Below, piece after piece: positions 51,550 to 60,049 of a stretch of 64,000 bases of DNA (position 1 is the first letter of the stretch; the number at the start of each line of letters is the position of its first letter). A program made the translations under genes and the position numbers. This DNA comes from Bacillota bacterium (GTDB lineage: Bacteria > Bacillota > Clostridia > Christensenellales > Christensenellaceae). Location: the NCBI GenBank assembly GCA_023393165.1, contig JAEWMJ010000054.1, forward strand, positions 11,700 to 75,699. Direction: 5' to 3'. The notes under the pieces are model-generated. The model ran no database searches and was not told the origin of the DNA. It saw only the letters and a program-made list of their open reading frames with translations.

Positions 51550-52656
51550 ATGAAAACGACTGGGGAAAAAGATACAGGGCAAAAGGCAGCAAAGAGAAAA
51601 AAAATACTGAAAAGGATTCTATTTATACTGGCAATAATCATTGCAGCAGGCGCAGCTGCTCTTGGCGTATATGCTTATCAGAATCTGCATTACGATGAAA
51701 GACCCTTAGCGGACACATACAAAGCAGGCTATGAGGAAAAGCTGGCGGCTCTTGAAGATGGTTCCGTACTCAATTATGCCGAAGGGCCAAATAATGGTCC
51801 GGCTCTTCTGCTGATACACGGACAGTCTATGGAATGGGAAGACTATTCAAGAGTTCTGCCGGAACTGTCCCAATATTATCATGTTTATGCAGTTGACTGC
51901 TACGGACACGGGGAATCAAGCCATGATCCTTCAAAATATACGGGGGTGGCTATGGGGCAGGATTTTGTATGGTTCATCGAAAATGTCATTGGCGAACCGT
52001 GTGTGGTATCAGGCCATTCTTCCGGCGGTATTTTAACGGCATGGATTGCTGCCAATGCACCTGAAGATGTACTGGGCATTGTTTTGGAGGATCCGCCGTT
52101 CTTTAAAGTGGAGCCGGATGAAATGCAGAATACGTTTGTCTGGCGTGAAAGCTTTGAAATCGTGCATAACTTTAAAAATCAAACGGTTATGGATGATTAT
52201 GTAACGTACTATATGGAAAACAGTTATTTGTTCGGGCTGTTCGGCGATTTGAGAAAGCTTACTGCAAGGGATACAAAGGCTTATCGGACCGAACATCCGG
52301 GAGAACCGCTGAAATTGTGGTACCTGCCATATAGTTGGATGCATGGCACGCTTTATTTGGACGATTTTGATATAGAATTCGCCGATACTTTTTATACAGG
52401 TTCATGGTTTGAAGGATTTGATCAGGAAAAGACTTTGGCCGGCATAGACTGTCCTTCCGTATATATTAAGGCGGCGACGCAGTATGGCGAGGATGGGGTG
52501 CTTTACGCAGCAAACAGCGACGAAGATGCTGAGAAGGTTCACAGTCTTTTGAAAGGAAACGAGATGACAACGATAAAATCCGGACATGATATTCATTTTG
52601 AGCATCCTAATGAATTTATACGGATTATGAAAGATTTTTTGAATAAAATAAAATAG
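51550..52656 (+). CDS. Membrane-anchored alpha/beta hydrolase
   Basis: 368 residues. A basic N-terminus then one transmembrane helix (about 22-44), then an alpha/beta hydrolase domain outside the membrane. Visible marks are LLLIHGQSMEW (oxyanion region), DCYGHGES, nucleophile elbow GHSSGG, and a late His in SGHDIHFEHP. Substrate unknown. It is co-transcribed with the XRE-AbrB regulator. A small hairpin ATAGCC-TTCA-GGCTAT sits at its stop codon (52651-52666). Confidence 0.87.
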   Translation: MKTTGEKDTGQKAAKRKKILKRILFILAIIIAAGAAALGVYAYQNLHYDERPLADTYKAGYEEKLAALEDGSVLNYAEGPNNGPALLLIHGQSMEWEDYSRVLPELSQYYHVYAVDCYGHGESSHDPSKYTGVAMGQDFVWFIENVIGEPCVVSGHSSGGILTAWIAANAPEDVLGIVLEDPPFFKVEPDEMQNTFVWRESFEIVHNFKNQTVMDDYVTYYMENSYLFGLFGDLRKLTARDTKAYRTEHPGEPLKLWYLPYSWMHGTLYLDDFDIEFADTFYTGSWFEGFDQEKTLAGIDCPSVYIKAATQYGEDGVLYAANSDEDAEKVHSLLKGNEMTTIKSGHDIHFEHPNEFIRIMKDFLNKIK

Positions 52657-52752
52657 CCTTCAGGCTATTACACATTCAGGGTTCAAACCTCACAACTGAA
52701 TTCCCAGGCGAATATCCTAAGATTGAAAGATTTTTGAATGGAGGTAATTTGC

Positions 52753-53571
52753 TTGGGATTTTATATTGGCGTTGAACCTAATGTAAGGATATTTGTAGAA
52801 GATCTTAATCCGTTAGGGAAAAAGACGGTATTGCTTATTCACGGGTGGCCGGGAGACCACAATTTATTTGAGTATCAGTTTAACGAATTGCCCAAATTGG
52901 GGTACAGGTGTATCGGAATAGACTGCAGAGGTTTTGGTTTATCGGATAAACCATGGACGGGTTACGATTACGACCGTTTATCCGATGATATCAGGTGCGT
53001 GGTCGACACGCTGAAACTGCAGAATATCATGCTTGGGGGACATTCAACCGGAGGAGCGATATGCGTAAGGTATATGGCCCGGCATAAAGGCTGCGGAGTA
53101 TCCAAACTCGGCCTTTTTGCGGCGGCGGCGCCAAGCCTTGTTCAGCGTCCGTATTTTCCATACGGCCTGCAAAAACAGGCTGTAATCAAAATCATTCGGA
53201 ATACATATGCCGACCGGCCAAGTATGCTGAGAGGGTTTGGTAAAATGATCTTCTATAATCCTGTCAGCGGCCCCTTATCGGATTGGATATTCCAATTGGG
53301 GCTGCAGGCGGCAAACTGGTCAACCGCGGCTATTGCAAACACCTGGCTGGGAGAAGAAGAATTGTTCGATGACCTGAAGGCAATCAATGTACCGACGCTG
53401 ATTCTGCATGGGCTTAATGACCAGGTATGCCTGTTCCCGTTGGCTACGGCACAGAAAAACAGCATCAGTGATTCAAAGCTGGTGCCGTTTGAATCGTGCG
53501 GACACTTTTTATTCTATGACCAGCGCGAAAAATTCAACAAAGAATTGATCAAATTTTTGGAAGAAAAATAG
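52753..53571 (+). CDS. Alpha/beta hydrolase
   Basis: 272 residues from TTG 52753, set by GGAGG 8 bases upstream; the in-frame ATG at 52738 overlaps that site. Alpha/beta hydrolase fold with LLIHGWPGDH, DCRGFGLSDKPW, nucleophile elbow GHSTGG, acid in LHGLNDQV and His in CGHFLFYDQ. Haloperoxidase- or esterase-like, no signal peptide, substrate unknown. It is the second hydrolase in a row but the two are not close homologues. Confidence 0.87.
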   Translation: MGFYIGVEPNVRIFVEDLNPLGKKTVLLIHGWPGDHNLFEYQFNELPKLGYRCIGIDCRGFGLSDKPWTGYDYDRLSDDIRCVVDTLKLQNIMLGGHSTGGAICVRYMARHKGCGVSKLGLFAAAAPSLVQRPYFPYGLQKQAVIKIIRNTYADRPSMLRGFGKMIFYNPVSGPLSDWIFQLGLQAANWSTAAIANTWLGEEELFDDLKAINVPTLILHGLNDQVCLFPLATAQKNSISDSKLVPFESCGHFLFYDQREKFNKELIKFLEEK

Positions 53572-53576
53572 TCGCT

Positions 53577-53873
53577 TTACACGGCGATTTTTCCGTCCTC
53601 GATACGGATAATCCGGTCCGAAAGTTGGACGATTTCGTTGTTGTGGGTGATCATCACCATGGTCCGCTGGAAATGCCGGATTGACATTTTCAGCAAGCCG
53701 AGTGCCTCCCGGCTCGTTTTGCTGTCCAGATTTCAGGTGAGCTCATCGGCCAGGATAATGGCGGGCTCTGACGCCGGCGCTCGCGCAATGGCCACATGCT
53801 GCTGCTGCCCGCCGGACAGGCTGCCCGGAAGGCTGTTAAGCTTATCGGAGAGTTTCAGAGGAATACAGAACAT
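53577..53873 (-). pseudogene. Remnant of an ABC transporter ATPase
   Basis: 99 codons in one frame covering only the C-terminal third of an MacB/LolD-type ATPase: SLSGGQQQ signature, AIILADE Walker B, NLDSKTSREALGLL and VMITHNNEIVQLSDRIIRIEDGKI. A TGA at 53733-53735 interrupts the D-loop (T-stop-NLD, normally TGNLD). Other usual residues are changed too (QQQH, ARAP, DELT). The Walker A part is missing: the sequence breaks off next to the stop of the following gene. It is dead. Confidence 0.85.
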
Positions 53874-53879
53874 CGCATA

Positions 53880-54698
53880 CTACAATTTATGGTAAGTTTC
53901 CTTCAGGAGCAAGGCGTCCTTTTCCAGCAGAGGGCCCTCGGCGACGACGCAGCCCGCGGCATTGAAATCCTTTAAGGCATGCAAGCAGTCCCTGTAGTTA
54001 AAATCGCTTTCCTCCAGGGGGAGATGGCGTATTTCTCCTTTTGCATTGTACCGTATGCCGCCCATGTGAATGTGCAGGTCTTTTAGGGCGTTACTGCCCA
54101 GTTGCCCGCTCACATACCGCAGTATCCCCGCAAAATCATCGTACCTCTTTAAACCGCCGTTCTGCCTTGCATGCATGTGCGCAAAATCGATGCATAATTT
54201 GCATGAACCCACCTCCCGGCAAATTGCAACCAATTCCTCAAGGGTCCCGAATTGGGTGCTTTTTCCGGTGGTTTCAAGCCTGTAATCCACCCCGCCGGAC
54301 GGAAGCTTTAAAAGATTTGATTGAATTGTGCGGAGGGCGTCTTCTTTCGTGCTCTTCAGATAATATCCCGGATGGAATACCAGGGATCGTCCGCCCACAT
54401 TGATTAAGGCCTCCCTTGCGCGGACGATCCTTTTAAGCGAATCATCCTGCTTCATATGATCGGCGGCGTTTAAGTTGATATAATACGATGCGTGCGCTGA
54501 GAGATAGAAACCGTTTTCAATTTTGGTTTTTAATATAAGATCTTTATTGTTGTCCGTTACGTTGACGCTTCTTACAAAAAGCAGTTCCATAGCGTCCAGG
54601 CCGATTGATTTTAAATATCCGATGCCTGAGGCATAGTTGATCCCTTTGATTCCGCTGAATGCAGGCAGGCCGGATATGCCGAATAATAGTTTTTCCAT
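53880..54698 (-). CDS. Endonuclease IV/xylose-isomerase-like TIM barrel protein
   Basis: 272 residues, near the endonuclease IV length. Metal-ligand motifs appear in order: LSAHASYY, VFHPGYY, YRLETTGK, CIDFAHMHARQNG, DLHIHMGG and VAEGP. This fits the AP endonuclease 2 family, which cuts at abasic sites using zinc; a sugar isomerase or epimerase is the alternative, as both share the fold. The start ATG 54698 (MEKLLFGISGLP) fits the family but has no strong ribosome binding site. It is divergent from the oxidoreductase pair. Confidence 0.82.
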   Translation of the reverse strand: MEKLLFGISGLPAFSGIKGINYASGIGYLKSIGLDAMELLFVRSVNVTDNNKDLILKTKIENGFYLSAHASYYINLNAADHMKQDDSLKRIVRAREALINVGGRSLVFHPGYYLKSTKEDALRTIQSNLLKLPSGGVDYRLETTGKSTQFGTLEELVAICREVGSCKLCIDFAHMHARQNGGLKRYDDFAGILRYVSGQLGSNALKDLHIHMGGIRYNAKGEIRHLPLEESDFNYRDCLHALKDFNAAGCVVAEGPLLEKDALLLKETYHKL

Positions 54699-54839
54699 TC
54701 TGTTTAGTTTACCGGAAACGGACTGGATTATCCCCTGGAACTCAAGTCCTGCGAACTTCAGGAGCATTATTAGTAATAAAAGAAACCGGCCCCGTCATAT
54801 TGTTTGTAATAAGCAATGATGGAAAAGGAGGTGAAATAA

Positions 54840-55466
54840 ATGCAGGAGAGCTCCTTTTATTCCGATGAGAAGCCTTTGAAGGATCAAAAGGACAATCCCA
54901 CCCGGCAAACGCGGAATACCCTCATGGCCCTGGCGGACGCAATAATTCCGCGGACGCCTCTATTGGCTGAAGAGTATGGTAAAATACAGTTTTTTGGAGC
55001 GCCGGATCTGAATACGGACGAGTATATTATTCTGTCGCTGAATCAATATGCCCATTTGGCAAACCTTGCGGCAGAATTGCTGAATGCGGCTGCCCGCCAG
55101 TTGGTATCTGAAAACGGGAACCACAGGAACCTCAATTTTGCGGTATATCCGGAAGGAGATGCGTTTGCGGCGCTTGCGCCTGAAGACCGCATTCGCGCAC
55201 TAAATCTTTTGGAAACGCTTAAAATTGATTTTGCAGATTTACCGGTAATTTTTCAGGAGAATCCGGAATTGGTGCTTCATATTACCGGCAGGCTGAACAG
55301 ATTCATTGTAATGGGGTATTATTCCGAGTGGTCCGGATATGGGGCCACACGCATGAAGCCGCCGGATCAGCGCCGTTTGGAGTATTTTCCGTTAAGCTGG
55401 AAACAGGCCGGATACCCCGGCCCTTCGCTTGGCTACCGTGCAATAGAAATAACAAATATAAAATGA
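54840..55466 (+). CDS. Gluconate 2-dehydrogenase subunit 3-like protein
   Basis: 208 residues with LMALADAIIPRTP near the N-terminus and GYYSEWSGYGATR later, typical of the small subunit of membrane-bound gluconate 2-dehydrogenase and related sugar dehydrogenases. No Tat or Sec signal is present, so it should be cytoplasmic, unlike the proteobacterial enzyme. AAGGAGG lies 8 bases before the ATG. It is followed after 12 bases by its likely catalytic partner, the GMC oxidoreductase. Confidence 0.85.
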   Translation: MQESSFYSDEKPLKDQKDNPTRQTRNTLMALADAIIPRTPLLAEEYGKIQFFGAPDLNTDEYIILSLNQYAHLANLAAELLNAAARQLVSENGNHRNLNFAVYPEGDAFAALAPEDRIRALNLLETLKIDFADLPVIFQENPELVLHITGRLNRFIVMGYYSEWSGYGATRMKPPDQRRLEYFPLSWKQAGYPGPSLGYRAIEITNIK

Positions 55467-55478
55467 GGGGAATGAGCC

Positions 55479-57182
55479 GTGATGAATGAAACCGACGCGA
55501 TAGTAATCGGAGCGGGCGGCGGCGGCGCCGTAGCTGCAAAAGAGCTTGGAGAAAAAGGAATCAAGGTGCTGCTGCTTGAAGCGGGACCGTGGTATGGAAA
55601 TAAAAAATGGCCCGAACCCAATGCCGGACGCGGCGCGGCAAGCAGCTCCAGTTATGATGATTTAAGCATCGATATTTTAAAAAGATGTTTCACGGATCTG
55701 GAAGACGATATGAATGACTTTGTATCCGGCAAATTCCGCTGGGGTCCCGCAAACAGAAATCTGGGGCCATGGCAAAGAAAGATTGCCCTGAAAGGATATG
55801 CCTGGCAGAATTCCGGCGTAGGGGGAAGTACGCTGCATTATTTTGGGAATTCTCCGCGCGCATATCCCCAATCGGTTAATAATGTCTGGCCCATATCATA
55901 TGAAGAACTTGTTCCTTATTATGAAAAGGTTGAATCAACGCTGCCCGTCTTTCCTGCGCCGGCAACACCAAAGGAAGAAGTGTTTTTTTACGGCGCGAAA
56001 AAGGCCGGCTGGCGGCTCCTGGAATCTCCGGATCTGGCGGGTCCTGGGTACAGGCCCCAGCCCAATGCGATCCTGCGTGTAAATCCGCTTTTGAATGATT
56101 CCGATTTTGACATAAAGAATAACCGTTCCGTAGGCTGTACGTTAAGGGGGCATTGCGTGAACGGATGCCATATAGGACCGACGGTAGAGGGCGTGGCAAA
56201 AAGGTCGACCCTGGTAAGTTATATACCGCGCGCGCTCAGAACCGGAAATGTGGAGGTCAGGCCGAATACTTTCGTGACCAGAATCTTGACGGAATCAGAC
56301 CCCAAAGAAGGGATGCGCGCCACTGGGGTGATATACAGGGACACATGGACGGGGGAAACGGGAGAATTGAGGGCCCGGGCGGTCATAATGGCGGGGGGTG
56401 GCATAGAAACGCCAAGGCTTTGGCTGAATTCAAATTTACCGCAAAATGCCTGGGTGGGAAAAGGCCTGGTCAATCACTGGTTCGACTGTATGGCGGGGAT
56501 ATTTAACGAAAAACAATTAAATGATGTTTTTGGATTTTCGGATGTGAAACCGTACGTTGGCCAAAATGCCGCGGCGAGATTCGATTACCCTGGACTTGGC
56601 GTGATTGAAACATTCGGGTTCAGCCCCGGATTATTTGCCTCCCTGCTGTATGCAACCAGTTATAAGGGGTATCAATCTTCAGAGACCGGCGCGGAAAGCC
56701 CTTGGGATATTGAAGGCCTGGTGGCGGGGGAACGACTGAAAGAATTTATGATGGAATATCCGAGAACGCTTGCCGTTTTAATATTCACAGACGATGACGT
56801 TAATGGAAGAAACACAGTTATATTGGATAATAAGATAAAAGACGATAACGGATTTATTCCGGTCATCCGGTATCAGCCAAGCGTAAAAGACCGGGAGAAG
56901 AGGGATAAACTGGCTGCAATTGCCGCGGATATTTTGAGAAAAGCCGGCGCCGAAACAGTGATCCGTTCCAATTGGCCTCCGGACGTTTTTATTCATATTC
57001 AAAGTACAATGCGCATCGGGTATGTAACCGATGCGAACTGTGAGGCAAATCAGGTAAAAAGGCTTTTTATCACTGACAACAGCGTTTTGTATAATGGGCT
57101 GGGCGGACCGAATCCCACGCTTACGACCCAGGCACTGGCTACACGCACTTCGGAAAAAATAATCCAGAAATATTTCGGCTGA
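55479..57182 (+). CDS. GMC-family FAD-dependent oxidoreductase
   Basis: 567 residues. FAD-binding Rossmann motif AIVIGAGGGGAVAAKELGEKG at the N-terminus; QNSGVGGSTLHYFG; CVNGCHIGPTVEGVAKRS; GGGIETPRLWLNS; C-terminal LGGPNPTLTTQALA. It resembles the large subunit of gluconate or sugar 3-dehydrogenases. With the upstream subunit 3 it probably oxidises a sugar or sugar acid. The start is GTG 55479 (GAGGGG 8 bases upstream) or the next codon ATG 55482. No cytochrome c subunit follows, so the electron acceptor is unknown. Confidence 0.9.
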   Translation: MMNETDAIVIGAGGGGAVAAKELGEKGIKVLLLEAGPWYGNKKWPEPNAGRGAASSSSYDDLSIDILKRCFTDLEDDMNDFVSGKFRWGPANRNLGPWQRKIALKGYAWQNSGVGGSTLHYFGNSPRAYPQSVNNVWPISYEELVPYYEKVESTLPVFPAPATPKEEVFFYGAKKAGWRLLESPDLAGPGYRPQPNAILRVNPLLNDSDFDIKNNRSVGCTLRGHCVNGCHIGPTVEGVAKRSTLVSYIPRALRTGNVEVRPNTFVTRILTESDPKEGMRATGVIYRDTWTGETGELRARAVIMAGGGIETPRLWLNSNLPQNAWVGKGLVNHWFDCMAGIFNEKQLNDVFGFSDVKPYVGQNAAARFDYPGLGVIETFGFSPGLFASLLYATSYKGYQSSETGAESPWDIEGLVAGERLKEFMMEYPRTLAVLIFTDDDVNGRNTVILDNKIKDDNGFIPVIRYQPSVKDREKRDKLAAIAADILRKAGAETVIRSNWPPDVFIHIQSTMRIGYVTDANCEANQVKRLFITDNSVLYNGLGGPNPTLTTQALATRTSEKIIQKYFG

Positions 57183-57201
57183 CGGACCAAGAACAAAACA
57201 G

Positions 57202-57243
57202 CAGCCGCGGATATCTTACTGCGTTTTGCGGCTGTATTCTTTT
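57202..57243 (+). terminator. Probable terminator of the GMC operon
   Basis: CAGCCGC, a 19-base loop, GCGGCTG, then TATTCTTTT. The loop is long, so the call is moderate. Confidence 0.5.
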
Positions 57244-57338
57244 GCAATACGTTTAATTATTGATTGCAGTTCGATCGAATCCTTCCCGGCTCCGTATCCG
57301 CTCCGGTATTTGGTCAAGCCTTTGCCCTTCTCCCAGAG

Positions 57339-57566
57339 TCAAAAGTAATTATTTACGCTAACTAATTTATTCTCGCTGAAGGATTCATGATATTTAATCC
57401 GGCCGTTTTTATTATATCGGGTCCAGGACCCATTTTTCTACCGCCGGAAAATGTCCGATTTGCCAAAGCTCTCCCGAATCCGGTAAAAATTCCATTCACC
57501 CTCCATCAGATCATTTTCATAAAATCCATCAGCCTTGACTTTACCATTTTTGAAATAGTAGGTCAT
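57339..57566 (-). pseudogene. MORN-repeat (YwqK-like) gene, decayed
   Basis: From ATG 57566, MTYYFKNGKVKADGFY and LMEGEWNFYR read as MORN repeats; after a frame change the text goes on as SGELWQIGHF, and after a second change as KNGSWTRYNKNGRIKYHES, ending at 57339. So two frameshifts break one MORN-repeat protein. The ATG starts one base after the stop of the LacI-type gene and has no ribosome binding site of its own. Confidence 0.78.
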
Positions 57567-57567
57567 T

Positions 57568-59820
57568 TTATTTTCGGTAATCATATTCGCTCATTGCGGA
57601 AAGCTCGTTGTTTAAATCTGACATTGCATCATCCACCGAAATGTTATTATGAAGGATGTTTATAATGTGCTTGTAGATCAAAGTTTCTATTACGGTTATG
57701 GGAACAAGACTGCCGTCCCTTTTTTGGATGGATTTGCGTTGTTTGTTGCCCGAATAAGTTTTATATATTAAAGGGAGCCATGGATAATGATTTGCAAGCT
57801 CATCGTTTGTATAAACGTTTTTTAATGGGGATTGGCCGTCGAGAATAGCAAAATAACTGCTCATTTCAGGATCGCAGGTCCAGCGGATAAATTCAAGAGC
57901 GGCAGACGGATCGGTTTTGTCAGAGGGTATTGCAAGGCCCCAACTGCCCAGTACGGAATAGTTGCCGGGTATGTTGGCATAGCCGATTTTTCCGGTAATT
58001 TTGGATTTTGCGTTATTGTTTACATCGGCGATAAAGGACGCGAAGCTGACCAGCATCGCCGTTTTGCCCAGATAAAAATCCTCTACGGTGTTTTCAACGC
58101 TGTATGTAAGCGTCTGCGGAGGGGCATATTTAAAAGCTTCTACCAGACTGTTTACACCCTTTTTAAATGTTGTTGAATTTACAAGAGGGTTGCTATCGCC
58201 GTCAAACACGCTTCCGCCATAAGCCCAAACCCGGGGCATAAGTTCGGGAAGAAGAATGGCGGCGTTGCGGGCTGAAAAAGACGTGCCGAATTCTACGGGA
58301 GAGTTTGGATTTAGAGAACGCGTAAAGAAACTGCTTATAACATTAAACTCAAACCAGGTCCGCGGTACACGCAGCTTTTCGCGGTATTTTTTCTCGAAAA
58401 GGTCGCAAAGTTTGGGGTTTTCAAATAAATCGCGCCGGTAAAGGAGGAGTTGCGGACCGAAAAGGAAAGGTACTCCGTAATACTTGCCGCTAACCAGTCC
58501 GACCTTGTCCAGAAGCCCTTCCAGAAAGACCGATGTATTAATAGCGCCGGAATCGGTATAATCCGTAATATTAAAAAAGCAATTTTCAGAAACGAGAATA
58601 TCCAACCACGGATTGTCGTACATACAGACGTCAAAATTGCTGAGGTAGTCTTTATCCATAAGCTTTGAAAGCAGAGCGCCATGTTCGCATAACGTTATGT
58701 CCACATCTATGCCGGTCTTGCGGGTAAAAGCGGCGTGGGTCCTGATAATACCGTGCGCATTCGGGGAATCAAGCAGCAACAAACGCAATTTTTTGTTTTC
58801 CGCTTTGCTGGGGCTTGCATATGTCATTGCCGGTTCAAACAGGTTCTTGCCTATGATCTTGTCGTTTAATATGATTTGCTGTTTTTCAAACATCAGAGGC
58901 CTGTCGATATTATTGAGCAGCAGGCGCGCCGCATTTGCGCCAAGGAAATTTGCGGGCCGCATTGTGACAATGATATTGTTGTATTTCAGGAAGTTTGAGA
59001 GAGTTTCCTGGCCTATTGAAACCATCACAATATCATCATACAGCGATATGCCCGCTAGACTCGCCGCCTGCTCCAAACCGCTTGTAAGGATGCGCGAGGT
59101 GGAAATGACCGCATCGGGGGAAATGTCCTGGAAGAAAGAAATACCCGTCCTGAATGCTTCTTCTTTTGTCATATTGATATGGCGGATTAAATCTTGATCT
59201 GTTTTCAAATCCGACGCTTTCATGAAATCGTGGTAGGCCAAAGCATATTCCTGCTCGCATGAAAAATGTTCGGGACCGGCTATCAGCGCTATTTTCTTGC
59301 AGCCATGTGCAGACAACTGGGATAAGAGGTAAGTCATCGTATCATACTGATTGAAAGAGACAAAATTGGCGTCCCGGGACGTAACTTTTCTGTCAATAAA
59401 AACCAAAGGTGTGTCGGTTAACCGGTCATAGAATTCGGTATCTTTAAGACACGACATTACAATAAGTCCGCATACGTTCTTTTTCAGATAATTTTCTATA
59501 ATAGATACTTCATTTTCCGGAACATCGCCTGAAAAGGCCAGATTAAGATAATAGCCTGCCTTTTTCAGTTCGGCTTCAATACCTGCAAGTATATATGTAT
59601 AATACTGCTCGTTGGCATTAGGCAACACCACGCCTATTTCCCAATTGGTATTTGTACGCAGGTTTTTTGCATATGTGTTCGGCTTGTAATCCAATTCATG
59701 AATCGCAATTTTGATCTTTTTTGCAGTTTCGGGCTGTACATGTTTCACACCGCTCAGATAATTGGATACAGTTCCTATGGAAACCCCGGCCAGCTTGGCA
59801 ACGTCTTTGATAGTACTCAT
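57568..59820 (-). CDS. LacI-type regulator fused to a solute-binding domain
   Basis: 750 residues, twice a normal LacI protein. Residues 1-55 are the LacI helix-turn-helix (TIKDVAKLAGVSIGTVSNYLSG). About 60-325 is the usual LacI/periplasmic-binding type 1 domain (WEIGVVLPNANEQYY, MRPANFLGANAARLLL). About 345-745 is an ABC-type extracellular solute-binding domain of the MalE kind (GVPFLFGPQLLLYRRDLFE, PRTWFEF, GKTAMLVSFASF, YANIPGNYSVLGSWGLAIPSD). No signal peptide, so this second domain is cytoplasmic and probably a second sensor. It is divergent from a sugar ABC operon that it likely controls. GGCGG lies 5 bases before the ATG. Confidence 0.92.
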   Translation of the reverse strand: MSTIKDVAKLAGVSIGTVSNYLSGVKHVQPETAKKIKIAIHELDYKPNTYAKNLRTNTNWEIGVVLPNANEQYYTYILAGIEAELKKAGYYLNLAFSGDVPENEVSIIENYLKKNVCGLIVMSCLKDTEFYDRLTDTPLVFIDRKVTSRDANFVSFNQYDTMTYLLSQLSAHGCKKIALIAGPEHFSCEQEYALAYHDFMKASDLKTDQDLIRHINMTKEEAFRTGISFFQDISPDAVISTSRILTSGLEQAASLAGISLYDDIVMVSIGQETLSNFLKYNNIIVTMRPANFLGANAARLLLNNIDRPLMFEKQQIILNDKIIGKNLFEPAMTYASPSKAENKKLRLLLLDSPNAHGIIRTHAAFTRKTGIDVDITLCEHGALLSKLMDKDYLSNFDVCMYDNPWLDILVSENCFFNITDYTDSGAINTSVFLEGLLDKVGLVSGKYYGVPFLFGPQLLLYRRDLFENPKLCDLFEKKYREKLRVPRTWFEFNVISSFFTRSLNPNSPVEFGTSFSARNAAILLPELMPRVWAYGGSVFDGDSNPLVNSTTFKKGVNSLVEAFKYAPPQTLTYSVENTVEDFYLGKTAMLVSFASFIADVNNNAKSKITGKIGYANIPGNYSVLGSWGLAIPSDKTDPSAALEFIRWTCDPEMSSYFAILDGQSPLKNVYTNDELANHYPWLPLIYKTYSGNKQRKSIQKRDGSLVPITVIETLIYKHIINILHNNISVDDAMSDLNNELSAMSEYDYRK

Positions 59821-59858
59821 TTTAACCGCCTGTTTTGTAATATATACTTAGTTACTTT

Positions 59859-59887
59859 ATTATAAAATAAATATATATAAAACGCAA
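59859..59887 (-). promoter_or_regulatory. Promoter of the LacI-fusion gene
   Basis: Minus-strand TTGCGT (59882-59887), a 17-base spacer and TATAAT (59859-59864). Confidence 0.6.
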
Positions 59888-59924
59888 TGAAAAATCAGTA
59901 AAACGATTCAATATATATTTCAAT

Positions 59925-59967
59925 GAAATTTATTGACAATATATGCTTGCAATATATAATAAATTTC
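59925..59967 (+). promoter_or_regulatory. Promoter of the sugar ABC operon inside an inverted repeat
   Basis: TTGACA (59933-59938), a 16-base spacer and TATAAT (59955-59960). It is bounded exactly by GAAATTTA (59925-59932) and TAAATTTC (59960-59967), perfect complements, and CAATATAT occurs twice inside. A LacI-type repressor could bind here. Confidence 0.7.
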
Positions 59968-60049
59968 AGAGTTAACTTTTAAAATACAAATCATTAAAAT
60001 TTAGAGCTTAAAGTAAACAAATAAAATTTAATAAGAAAGGAAAATTATT

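Noticed and set aside
52670..52700. GGTTCAAACC-like T-arm suggesting a tRNA
   Set aside because: No acceptor, D or anticodon stems can be folded around it.
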